The notes below the pieces were generated by a model, which was not told the origin of the DNA, ran no database searches, and saw nothing but the letters and a program-made list of their open reading frames with translations. Below, in pieces: positions 37,202 to 45,418 of a stretch of 62,940 bases of DNA (position 1 is the stretch's first letter; each line of letters opens with the position of its first letter). The DNA comes from JBKHDT01 sp046541195 (GTDB taxonomy: Bacteria; Pseudomonadota; Gammaproteobacteria; Halothiobacillales; Halothiobacillaceae): positions 1 through 62,940 of the forward strand of contig JBKHDT010000008.1 in the NCBI GenBank assembly GCA_046541195.1, given 5' to 3'. The translations under genes and the position numbers were made by a program.

Positions 37202-38068
37202 TCACTGCTCCATGATCCAGTGCGCGGTCAGCAATACGACCCGATCCTCATCGAAGGTCCGTCCCTCCTGACGACCGTCTTCCGCGACATTGCCCACCCC
37301 TTCCTGCTGGGCAACCGTGTTGTTGGCAAGCCACTGATGGCCAGGACGGTTGGCGGTCTCCGAATCATCATTGGTGTTTGCGGTCTGGATACGGAAGCGA
37401 CCCTCAAGCGCATCGGGCTTGCCATCGATCACCTGATCCAGATACCGCGCCAGATCCGGCGTCAGGCCACGCAGCACCATCACGTTGCCGGCACCGCTCT
37501 CGGTGCGGGGCGGGTTCCACTGGAAGCAGACCTGTAGTTCGACCGCATTGCCGTTGGTATCCTGATACAGATAACGGTCCTCGCGCCCCTCACCACGCCC
37601 AGGCGGCATGCGGATACCGGCCCGCTGCATGAGCTGGCGCAGGTTCTGCTCGGCCAGCTCGCGGTCACCCGCGCCGACCTCGTCTTCCGTATAACCCTGG
37701 CCATTGCAGATCTTCAGCCCGGTATTGGCAAAGTTTTCCGGAATGCCGGCCAGCGCCCCATCCAGGTTGCCACCTTCACCGGTATTCGAGCCGCCAATGG
37801 TGGCCTCCTCACCATTGACCATGTAGGTCGGCGAAGTCTGCACGTCCCCCAGGACTACGCCGGTCCGGTTGTAGTACTCGTCGTAGGCCTTCTTCCAGCC
37901 CGTGACGAACTTGTTAGAGATCTTGGCGTACTCCGCATTGCGCTGCACGTCCTTGCCGATCATGACCGCGCCAACGATCAGACCGATGATGACCAGCACA
38001 ATCGCCATTTCGATAAGGGTGAAGCCCCCAACCCGCCGACGCGTTCCGACTTGCTTGATCACGCTCAT
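37202..38068 (-). CDS. Type IV pilin, second major-type paralogue
   Basis: Prepilin of 288 aa. A 15-residue leader ends in GG, then FTLIEMAIVLVIIGLIVGAV with Glu+5. It shares IGKDVQRNAEY, MPPGRGEGREDRYLYQD, QVCFQWNPP and GLTPDLARYLDQVIDGKPD with the pilin just upstream. Two cysteines (KICNGQ, QVCFQW) may form the pilin disulfide. It begins 15 nt after its paralogue. Whether it is a structural or minor pilin cannot be told from sequence. Confidence 0.88.
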   Translation of the reverse strand: MSVIKQVGTRRRVGGFTLIEMAIVLVIIGLIVGAVMIGKDVQRNAEYAKISNKFVTGWKKAYDEYYNRTGVVLGDVQTSPTYMVNGEEATIGGSNTGEGGNLDGALAGIPENFANTGLKICNGQGYTEDEVGAGDRELAEQNLRQLMQRAGIRMPPGRGEGREDRYLYQDTNGNAVELQVCFQWNPPRTESGAGNVMVLRGLTPDLARYLDQVIDGKPDALEGRFRIQTANTNDDSETANRPGHQWLANNTVAQQEGVGNVAEDGRQEGRTFDEDRVVLLTAHWIMEQ

Positions 38069-38083
38069 GCCAACACTCCCGCC

Positions 38084-38878
38084 TTACTGGTTCATCTTGT
38101 AGTGCGCGACGACGACCTGCACCTGGTCCTCGTCAAGCCCGGCGCCATCACCGAGACCTGTCTCTCCATAGGCCTGAGTATTGTCGGCCTGCCATTGCTG
38201 GCCGGGCGCATTGTCCGTTTCACAGGTCGTGCCCTCACGCCGGAACATCCCCTCGCACTCGTCGGCCTTGCCATCGACCATCTGGTCCAGGGCACGAGCA
38301 AGATCAGGGGTCAGGCCGGTGAGCACCATCACGTTGCCCGAGCCGGATGCTGTCTCGGGCGGGTTCCACTGGAAGCACACCTGAACTTCTTGCGGGTTGC
38401 CATTGCTGTCCAGGTACACATAGCGGTCCTCGGAGCCCTCGGCCCGCCCCGGCGGCATGCGCACGCCAGCGCGCAGCATGAGCTGACGCAGGGCAAAATC
38501 GCCCGTAGCATCCGTATCTTCTATGCTACGCCCCATGTCCTGCCCCACCGCGCCCTGGCAGATGGCATTGGGTTCGTCGGCATCACCCATGTCCCGACCG
38601 GAAAGACTGTCCCCGTTACCATCAAAGTTCGCGCCGTTGACCATCAGCCGCGGCGCGGTCTGATCATCGCCGAGTGGTACGCCGGTGCGCTGGTAGTAGG
38701 CGTTGTAGGCCACCACCCACTGGTCCACGAATTTCTGCTTGATCTTGGAATATTCCGCGTTGCGCTGGACATCCTTGCCGATCATCACGGCACCGAGGAT
38801 CAGACCGATAATCACCAGCACGATGGCCATTTCCACCAGCGTGAAACCGCCGGCACCCCGAATGCGCTTTTGCATCAT
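38084..38878 (-). CDS. Type IV pilin, first gene of the MSHA-like operon
   Basis: Prepilin of 264 aa. An 11-residue leader ends GAGG, then FTLVEMAIVLVIIGLILGAV with Glu+5. It carries IGKDVQRNAEYSK, MPPGRAEGSEDRYVYLD, QVCFQWNPP and GNVMVLTGLTPDLARALDQ. Four cysteines are present (AICQG, QVCFQ, DECEG, TTCET), two more than in the paralogues. The first ATG at 38878 has GGAGG 10 nt upstream. As first gene after a 1.27-kb non-coding region, it is the best candidate for the main fibre subunit. Confidence 0.9.
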   Translation of the reverse strand: MMQKRIRGAGGFTLVEMAIVLVIIGLILGAVMIGKDVQRNAEYSKIKQKFVDQWVVAYNAYYQRTGVPLGDDQTAPRLMVNGANFDGNGDSLSGRDMGDADEPNAICQGAVGQDMGRSIEDTDATGDFALRQLMLRAGVRMPPGRAEGSEDRYVYLDSNGNPQEVQVCFQWNPPETASGSGNVMVLTGLTPDLARALDQMVDGKADECEGMFRREGTTCETDNAPGQQWQADNTQAYGETGLGDGAGLDEDQVQVVVAHYKMNQ

Positions 38879-39077
38879 GTTTTTCTCGCCTCCCTATCCG
38901 GGCTGAATCCGCTTTGACTCGAACCGAGGTTCACCACTGCTCAGGGGAATACCTGGCCACGCCTTTCCCGGGCGCGGCTCAATGCCCGCTAGCGCGAACG
39001 GGTGACCGACCGCCGCCCTCGGACTCCGGTACCGATCCAACCGGAAACCCAGGCAGACAAGCCGCACTCAAACGCCC

Positions 39078-39113
39078 CTGCCGAAGGACTCCCTCCTTGG
39101 AGCCCTTCGGCAG
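39078..39113. repeat. Hairpin 1: 10-bp arms plus inner 4-bp stem
   Basis: CTGCCGAAGG (39078-39087) and CCTTCGGCAG (39104-39113) are perfect inverted repeats. Inside, after one A/C mismatch, CTCC pairs with GGAG around the 6-nt loop CTCCTT. No T-tract follows. Confidence 0.7.
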
Positions 39114-39756
39114 AAACGCACATAAACCACTTGCCGGCCGCTGCTGACAAGGAACTTCTGAACAAGGCCAAGATCACACTGGTCGGGCGCCATGCACGGA
39201 AACGAAGACACGGCGACAATGTGCCAGCACGCCTTTGAGTATTTGTCCCAAAGCGTGAACTGAGCGTTAAATATCGCGTCATTCTGTTTGATCGCCACGC
39301 AATTTGCATCGGCTGCCGGAGAAAATACCGGGCCAAGGGCGAAGCACCGCGCACGGGAGCAGACTCGGCGCACAGAGCCTGCCGATCGCCGGCAAGACCG
39401 CACTGCCAACGAGTTACAGCATCGGCGGCGCCCCGTCAAGTCACTATACGACGCAACATATTCACCAGAGCCCTCGCCGCAACTTACGCCAGGTTGTTGA
39501 AAGTCGCCGCACTACCTGACCATTGGCATCCGCCGCGAGCACCAGCGCCGGGCTCTTGAGGCTCATGCATCGCGGGCTTTCCTGCCGTTCGTCGCCCTGC
39601 TAAAGAAACTGGCACCGGCGGGTTGTTTCGATAAAGACTCCGGCGACATTGCTTAGCCGCTGGGATCTCCCGGCAGCCTCTCCATCTCGACTCGATTTGC
39701 ACGACTTTTCTCGGGACGCCACCTCATCAGCACAAAAAAACGCACGCCCGGACAAG

Positions 39757-39812
39757 CGAACAGCCATCTCGGGACAAGCCCTTCCCTGGGCCTGTCCCGA
39801 GATGGCTGTTCG
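39757..39812. repeat. Hairpin 2: perfect 20-bp arms plus inner 4-bp stem
   Basis: CGAACAGCCATCTCGGGACA (39757-39776) is the exact reverse complement of 39793-39812. Inside, after one A/C mismatch, GCCC pairs with GGGC around the 6-nt loop TTCCCT. This is the same plan as hairpin 1 with different arm sequence. Confidence 0.85.
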
Positions 39813-39829
39813 ACAGCAATTCTTCTGCA

Positions 39830-39873
39830 GAGCACTCCGAAAAGCCACGTCCCTGTGGCTTTTCGGAGTGCTC
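39830..39873. repeat. Hairpin 3: perfect 19-bp arms
   Basis: GAGCACTCCGAAAAGCCAC (39830-39848) is the exact reverse complement of 39855-39873, with loop GTCCCT. It begins only 17 nt after hairpin 2. No T-tract on either strand. Confidence 0.85.
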
Positions 39874-40145
39874 ATTCGACGCCGGAATCCGTTCCGCCTA
39901 CCGTGCAATCCTGCCGGGCGTCGAATAGTTCTGCATTTTCTGGGGGTATCGTTAACCAAGCGTTAACGGGAAGAAGTCGATCACGGAGCGAGGCATTGAC
40001 CCCCGCGACCAGAACATGGGGATGCACGGGACGAAAAGTGCAGACCAAGGAATCAACAGACTGGAGAATCGATGGGCAAATAGAGCGACACCCGGAAGGC
40101 ACCCCGGACGCGACGGGCACGCGGCGTGTCCAACAATGGGGGTGG

Positions 40146-43100
40146 TCAACTGGTGACCGAAGCCGGACTGCTCATGAATCGACGGTAGCCAAGGTTGCCC
40201 TGTGCCTTGGCCAGAGCGCCAGCTGCTGCCCGCGCCGCCTGGGCACCGGCATGATCGCCGCCGGCATCCAGGTACTCGGCGTCCATGGCGTGCAGCATTG
40301 GCCAGAACGCCCGATCCCCGCTATACAGGCCCGCCTCGCGGGCCGACTCAATGTGCCGTTTCATGATATCGAGCCGACCGACCAGGCGCGCGGCATCCGC
40401 CACAATCCAGTGAAACATGCCAGAGACGGCTGGCATGGCCTGCATGCACATCGAAACCGACTGCTCCAGTGACTTCAGCACGAACTGGCCGTCCAGTGCG
40501 GCATCCGCCCAGGACTGAAGCAGCATGGCCGCCGCCTGCCAGAGGAGCAGGTCGTTGTGGTCAGCGACCTGATGCACGCGGGTGGCCATCGCCCGGACCG
40601 CCTCGGGCTCGCGGGACATGAACGATACGACCGCGGAAAATGTCAGCGCGTAACAGAGCATGTGCGGATGCCCCAGCCGCTCGGCGCGCTCGACGTTCAG
40701 GGCCGAGTGCCGACCGGCCTCTTCTTCTCGGCCGGTAAACCAGCACGTCCAGGACAGGAATGCCCGCGCGGTGATCCCGGAGTCCTCGCCATAGCGACTG
40801 ATCAGCTCAGCGGGCAAGTGATCGCGGACCAGTTCCAGACAGCGGACGAGACAGGCTTCTGCCTCCGCAAAACGGCCGAACCAGACCAGGTTGTTGCCCA
40901 TGGCAGAGTTGGCCAGCAAGAGGTGCTCGTCACTACCGGTGCGCTCGGCCTCGTCAAGCAACTGCTGGGCGGGGCGCACCGGCTCACCCTGCCCGCAAGC
41001 GGACCGCCCGCCACACCAGATGCCCCAGAGCACCGGGAACACATCCGGAGGCGTGTCCAGGCGCCCGTGCAGTCCCAGAGCCCGCTCGAAGGCCGCCCGA
41101 GCCTCCTCGCTGCCGTAGCCCCGGTAGGCCAGCAGGACGAACCCGCGACTGGTCTCGACCTCAAAGGCCAGACCGTCGCGCCGCGCCTCGGGGCACAGGG
41201 GCAACAGGCGCCGTGCCTTGTCGAGGAGCGTGATGGCCTGGGCATATTCGCCCCGACTTCGCGCCCGGTTTGCGGCCATGACCCAGGTGCGCACCGCCCG
41301 AGGCCATTGGCGTGCCTTCTCGGCGTGATGGGCCATCTCGCCGAGCCGGTCGGGCGCCGACCGCTGCCAGGGTCCGTCGAAGGCCGCCAGCACCCGCCCA
41401 TGCCAGAACACGCGTTCTTCGGACTCGAGCGAGGCATAAGCGGTTTCGCGGATCAGGGCATGGCGAAACAGCAGCCCCTCCGGGAACTCGGGGTCCCCCA
41501 CGAACAGGTCGGAGCCCACCAGCATGGCCCAGTCCGTCTCGGCGAACAGGTCTTCGCCGGCCAGCCAGGCCAGGTCATCCTTGCGAAATCGTCTCCCGAG
41601 TACGCTGGCCACCCGCGCGAGGGCCGCGGCCTGTCCCAACCCGTCGAGCCTTTCCAGCAGCAGGCCATGCAGCGAAACCGGGGTAGCGCTCTCCCCGCCG
41701 AAACCCTGGCGGTGCGCGGCGATTTCCTCCAGGAAAAGCGGGTTGCCATCACCGAGATCAAGCAGTCGGTCATCCGCGTCCTCCGGCGCGCCGCGCCGGT
41801 GCAGGTGCTGCCTGAGCAGTGTGCGCGCCTGTGTGCGCGACAACGGCGCCAGCTCGACCAGGCATTCGACGGACAGGGCGCGCGGCGGATGACGACTGGT
41901 TACGAGAACGCCCACCCGAGGCGGCAGGGTCTCGGCCAGGGCAACCAGCAGATCGCGACTCATCGGATCCAGCCAGTGCTCGTCCTCCAGGATCAGCAGC
42001 AGCGGCCTTCGCTGGACCAGACCCTGGAACATCCGGTTGAGCAGGCGTTGAAGACGCTGCGGCGAAAGTGGGACATCACGGGCCAGCAGGTCTTCCTCGG
42101 CCGAGAGATCCAGCAGGCGCTCGAAATCCCCGGCAAGCTCGGACAGCCCAAGCCGCTGCATTCGCTCGGTCAGACGTGCCCGCGCCTCGCCACGACTGTG
42201 CACGGGGCGAATCCCGGCATAACGGGCAATCGTGTCGATCACTGCGCCGTAGGCATGATTGGCCCGTTCCGGTCGGCAGAGGACCTGCCGTACCGCACGG
42301 TCTCCTGAAAGCGCCCGCTGGACCAGCTCGGTGGCCAGGCGGGTCTTGCCGATGCCCGCCTCGCCCTCGATCCAGGCCAGTCCGCTGCCGCCGGCACAGA
42401 TCGACGACCACCACTCGTCAAGGCGGCGCAACTCAACATCCCGACCGACCAGCGGCACCGGTGGATGATGGCTGCCGGTCCGGGACACCCCGACGGTGAT
42501 CGGCGGGTGGATCTCGCAGGCCCGCTCGGAGAGGGGGGTGAACCGGATGCCACGGGCCAGTCGAACCGGCAGCGCGGCAACGAGCGTGTGATCCACCCGC
42601 AGCCGACCCGCACCGGCCTCGCGGGCCAGCTCCAGCGCAGTGCGCAGCAGCTGGCCCCGCACATCCGCCCGACGCCCCTGATCACTCACCGACCAGCCCA
42701 TGCTGGCCCCCAGCCCGGTCGACTCCGGCAGCTCGGCCAGGATCGCCTGACAGGCGCTCAGTGCCCGGCGAGTCTGGGTTTCGGAGGCCATCGGGTACCC
42801 GAAGTACCCGATCACCTCCCCGGTCGGCATCCAGTCCACCGAAGCACCGAAGCCTCTGAGCAACGCCGTCAGCTTGTGCCGCACCATGTCCAGCTCTGCC
42901 GGCCGGGCCTGGGACTCCAAATCATCAAGCGTCGCGGCCACCACCGTGAGCCAGCGATTGACGTATCTCGGCCCTGTCTGGCCCCGGGTCTCGGTCGTGC
43001 TGATGGGTGTGCCGGTTTCCTCGGCCTGAGACAGCCGCTGGACCAGGGCGACAATGTCCGGCGCCGGTTCCAGATCCAGCTCGGCCCGCAACGCCTGCTC

Positions 43101-43772
43101 ATGCTGGCGGAACAGCCGGCGACCCAGACTGGTCTGGCCGGTCTGAAGGGCAAGGTTCAGGGCGAGCTGGCAGGCCTCGTGATCATCCGGGACGAGTGTC
43201 AGCCAGCGCTGGACCGCCTCCATCGCCTTGCCTTCCCGGCCCTGCTCGACCAGAATTCGCGTGGCCCGGCCGGCCGCGTCGGAGGCCGTATCGCGCAGGC
43301 GCATCCGCTCGCCATCAAGCCACAGCATGAAGTCAAGCGTGTCCTCGAGCATGAAATCCGGCAGCAGCTCGCCGTCGTAGGCATCAAGCACGCGCACCCA
43401 GCGATCCGGATCGTCTGCGTGATCGGCCTCGCGCCGGACCTGCTCGAATCGCCACACGTCGACCCGGTCGATCCCTTCGGGCTCCAGGCGTATGACCGCA
43501 CGATCACTGATCAGCACACGGCCCGAAGGGTCGCGCAGCAACTTGCGCAGCTCGAAGAGACTGCGGCGCAGGTTGACCCGCGGATCATTGCAGGATTGTG
43601 GCCAGAGCAACTCGGCCAGATACTCGCGGCGCAGGGCACGCCCCGGGTGGAAGAGCAGGTAGACGAGCAAGGCGAGGCACTTGTCGTAGGGCGGGTCGAC
43701 CCGCTGGCCGTCCACGCGCAGACCCCAGCGCTGCATCAGTCGGATGTCGATCCTTGGTGCGTCGTCAGTCAT
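40146..43772 (-). CDS. BTAD/AAA/TPR transcriptional regulator with degenerate cyclase domain
   Basis: 1208 aa cytoplasmic regulator. The N-terminal OmpR-like winged helix (RVDGQRVDPPYDKCLALLVYLL, about 15-100) is followed by a bacterial transcriptional activator domain (about 105-245). A cyclase-homology region (about 270-420; LTVVAATLDDL ... TGEVIGYFGYP) lacks the metal-binding Asp residues of active class III cyclases. Next is an AAA/NACHT-like ATPase with Walker A GEAGIGKT (about 470) and Walker B LLLILEDEHWLD, then TPR-like repeats to the end. ATG 43772 begins just before the winged helix. It is 34 nt after dosC, and the next gene downstream is the pilus operon. Confidence 0.85.
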   Translation of the reverse strand: MTDDAPRIDIRLMQRWGLRVDGQRVDPPYDKCLALLVYLLFHPGRALRREYLAELLWPQSCNDPRVNLRRSLFELRKLLRDPSGRVLISDRAVIRLEPEGIDRVDVWRFEQVRREADHADDPDRWVRVLDAYDGELLPDFMLEDTLDFMLWLDGERMRLRDTASDAAGRATRILVEQGREGKAMEAVQRWLTLVPDDHEACQLALNLALQTGQTSLGRRLFRQHEQALRAELDLEPAPDIVALVQRLSQAEETGTPISTTETRGQTGPRYVNRWLTVVAATLDDLESQARPAELDMVRHKLTALLRGFGASVDWMPTGEVIGYFGYPMASETQTRRALSACQAILAELPESTGLGASMGWSVSDQGRRADVRGQLLRTALELAREAGAGRLRVDHTLVAALPVRLARGIRFTPLSERACEIHPPITVGVSRTGSHHPPVPLVGRDVELRRLDEWWSSICAGGSGLAWIEGEAGIGKTRLATELVQRALSGDRAVRQVLCRPERANHAYGAVIDTIARYAGIRPVHSRGEARARLTERMQRLGLSELAGDFERLLDLSAEEDLLARDVPLSPQRLQRLLNRMFQGLVQRRPLLLILEDEHWLDPMSRDLLVALAETLPPRVGVLVTSRHPPRALSVECLVELAPLSRTQARTLLRQHLHRRGAPEDADDRLLDLGDGNPLFLEEIAAHRQGFGGESATPVSLHGLLLERLDGLGQAAALARVASVLGRRFRKDDLAWLAGEDLFAETDWAMLVGSDLFVGDPEFPEGLLFRHALIRETAYASLESEERVFWHGRVLAAFDGPWQRSAPDRLGEMAHHAEKARQWPRAVRTWVMAANRARSRGEYAQAITLLDKARRLLPLCPEARRDGLAFEVETSRGFVLLAYRGYGSEEARAAFERALGLHGRLDTPPDVFPVLWGIWCGGRSACGQGEPVRPAQQLLDEAERTGSDEHLLLANSAMGNNLVWFGRFAEAEACLVRCLELVRDHLPAELISRYGEDSGITARAFLSWTCWFTGREEEAGRHSALNVERAERLGHPHMLCYALTFSAVVSFMSREPEAVRAMATRVHQVADHNDLLLWQAAAMLLQSWADAALDGQFVLKSLEQSVSMCMQAMPAVSGMFHWIVADAARLVGRLDIMKRHIESAREAGLYSGDRAFWPMLHAMDAEYLDAGGDHAGAQAARAAAGALAKAQGNLGYRRFMSSPASVTS

Positions 43773-43806
43773 CAACTCGTCGGTCCGGGCCGGTCCGCCG
43801 GCTTCA

Positions 43807-45228
43807 TCAGATGGCACGCTCCGGAATATCCCGCACGCACTGAACCGCCGCCTCACTGGAGGCGAGCACGCAGCCATTGCGCCCCGCATTCTTGGCCTCG
43901 TACAGTGCCTCGTCGGCTCGCGCAATCAAGCGCTGGTAGTCCGGGTGCCCGTCATGCAGGGCGACACCCATGCTGAGCGTCACGGACAACGCCGAGCCGT
44001 CGGCCAGCACGAACGCCTCGGACTGCACCAGTTGGCGAATTTTCTCGGCAACCCGCAGCGCGCCTTCGGCGGTACTCTCAACCAGCAGTACCAGGAACTC
44101 CTCGCCGCCGTAGCGGAACACGAAATCCCCGTTGCGCAGGTTGGCGACTATCAGCGCCGAAACCTGCTGCAACACCCGGTCCCCGGCGTGGTGACCATGC
44201 TGATCGTTGATCTGCTTGAAATGGTCGATATCCAGCAACATCACGGCGAACGCCTTGCCGCTTCGCCGACTGAACTCAATCTCCCGCGACATGATCGCGG
44301 GCAGGAACCGCCGGTTGAGCAGTTGGGTCAGCGCATCCTTGCCCGACTCGATCTCCAGGGCCCGCTCGAACATGGTCGAAAGATAGAACTTGATCTGTTC
44401 GGCCTGCACCTGCACCTCGCGAATCAGGTTGCGCGCCGCACCGGTCTCGCCTCGGGCGAACCGCTCCTGACAACTGGGCAGCAGTTGCTCGTCCACCTGG
44501 CGCATGGTCTTCTCGATAGCCGCCAATTCCCTGCTGCCCTCGAAAATGGCCATGCCCTTGTGCTGGAGCCACATGCCGAAGGAGGATTCGGCCAGCGGCG
44601 GCAGCGTAACCACATCCTCGCTTCCCATGACCAGGTACAGCACCCGGCTTTCCCAGTCCAGCAAGGCAGCGCGCTGTCGCTCCCTTTCGACGGACATGTT
44701 CTGCCCGAAGGAAAACATGCGGTAGGCCTCGTCCCGACGCGCGGCCTTTTCGTGCGACTGGACGTACGCCGCGCTCATTTCCTCGAGCGCGAGATCCATC
44801 AGGTCATTGACGTAATACAGAGCGGGCAGGGCCCACTCGGGCGCACGCTCCTGCACCAGGCGGCGCATCTCGGCCTTCAGGAGCCGGGCCCCGCGGGCCA
44901 CCAGGCTCACCGGCAAGTCAACACGGGCATGGACCGAGCCCACATGCCGCTGCATGTCGATGATCTCGCATAGCTGATCGACGTGATCCACGCCAAACAG
45001 CAAGCGCAGCCAACGCTGCATGGACGGGTTGAGGCGCTCATGAACCGACTGGTGCGACAGGAATTCTCCGGCCTGCGGGTCATCGAGCATCCGTTCGTAA
45101 AACACCCCGGCCAGATGGGCGGACTCGTCCTCGACCACTTGCCGGACGACGGCACGGGCTTGCGGGGGCGCCGCATCGAAAACGGCAGACCACTGGCTCA
45201 GGTCGGTTTGTATGTTTGCAGGCTGCAT
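43807..45228 (-). CDS. dosC: Globin-coupled diguanylate cyclase, DosC-like
   Basis: Haem-sensor cyclase making cyclic di-GMP, 473 aa, close in layout to Escherichia coli DosC. The N-terminal sensor globin (about 1-155) has the proximal His100 in SVHARVDLP, aligned with DosC VHARIGIP. A middle helical domain (about 160-310) follows, then the GGDEF domain with GGEEF at 374-378. The product-inhibition RxxD (RNGD) sits five residues before it. The ATG at 45228 fits the DosC N-terminus; the open frame to 45390 adds an unrelated leader. It is 190 nt after the next cyclase gene and 34 nt before the BTAD regulator. Confidence 0.92.
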   Translation of the reverse strand: MQPANIQTDLSQWSAVFDAAPPQARAVVRQVVEDESAHLAGVFYERMLDDPQAGEFLSHQSVHERLNPSMQRWLRLLFGVDHVDQLCEIIDMQRHVGSVHARVDLPVSLVARGARLLKAEMRRLVQERAPEWALPALYYVNDLMDLALEEMSAAYVQSHEKAARRDEAYRMFSFGQNMSVERERQRAALLDWESRVLYLVMGSEDVVTLPPLAESSFGMWLQHKGMAIFEGSRELAAIEKTMRQVDEQLLPSCQERFARGETGAARNLIREVQVQAEQIKFYLSTMFERALEIESGKDALTQLLNRRFLPAIMSREIEFSRRSGKAFAVMLLDIDHFKQINDQHGHHAGDRVLQQVSALIVANLRNGDFVFRYGGEEFLVLLVESTAEGALRVAEKIRQLVQSEAFVLADGSALSVTLSMGVALHDGHPDYQRLIARADEALYEAKNAGRNGCVLASSEAAVQCVRDIPERAI

Positions 45229-45418
45229 GACTGGATCAACCGCTTGGTAGAAGGCACACCGGCGACCGTATCGGCGCGGGAACGCGAGCCATTGGCAATG
45301 CGCGCCCCGGTCAGCAGACGATACCGGGCGCCATGCCAAGGCAGCGTCTTCAAGCATACCAGACCGCCGCGCGTTCACCGCGCGCAGCAAGGCCCACCCA
45401 GACCAGGCTCAAAGAAGC

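Larger units (their letters stand above)
38879..40145. other. 1.27-kb non-coding leader region upstream of the pilus operon
   Basis: No credible gene on either strand; short frames here are Arg-rich and cross the hairpins. It contains three strong stem-loops (39078-39113, 39757-39812, 39830-39873) and an interrupted palindrome GAACC-GA-GGTTC (38921-38932) about 45 nt upstream of the first pilin ATG. The part around 39230-39330 is visibly more AT-rich. The operon promoter must lie here, but I see no confident sigma-70 or sigma-54 motif. Confidence 0.55.

Noticed and set aside
39757..39873. Hairpins 2 and 3 as rho-independent terminators
   Set aside because: No T-tract on either strand, and the arms are much longer than needed; recorded as repeats instead.
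40557..42308. 583-codon plus-strand frame opposite the BTAD regulator
   Set aside because: Compositional artefact of high GC; the minus frame carries AAA and TPR motifs.
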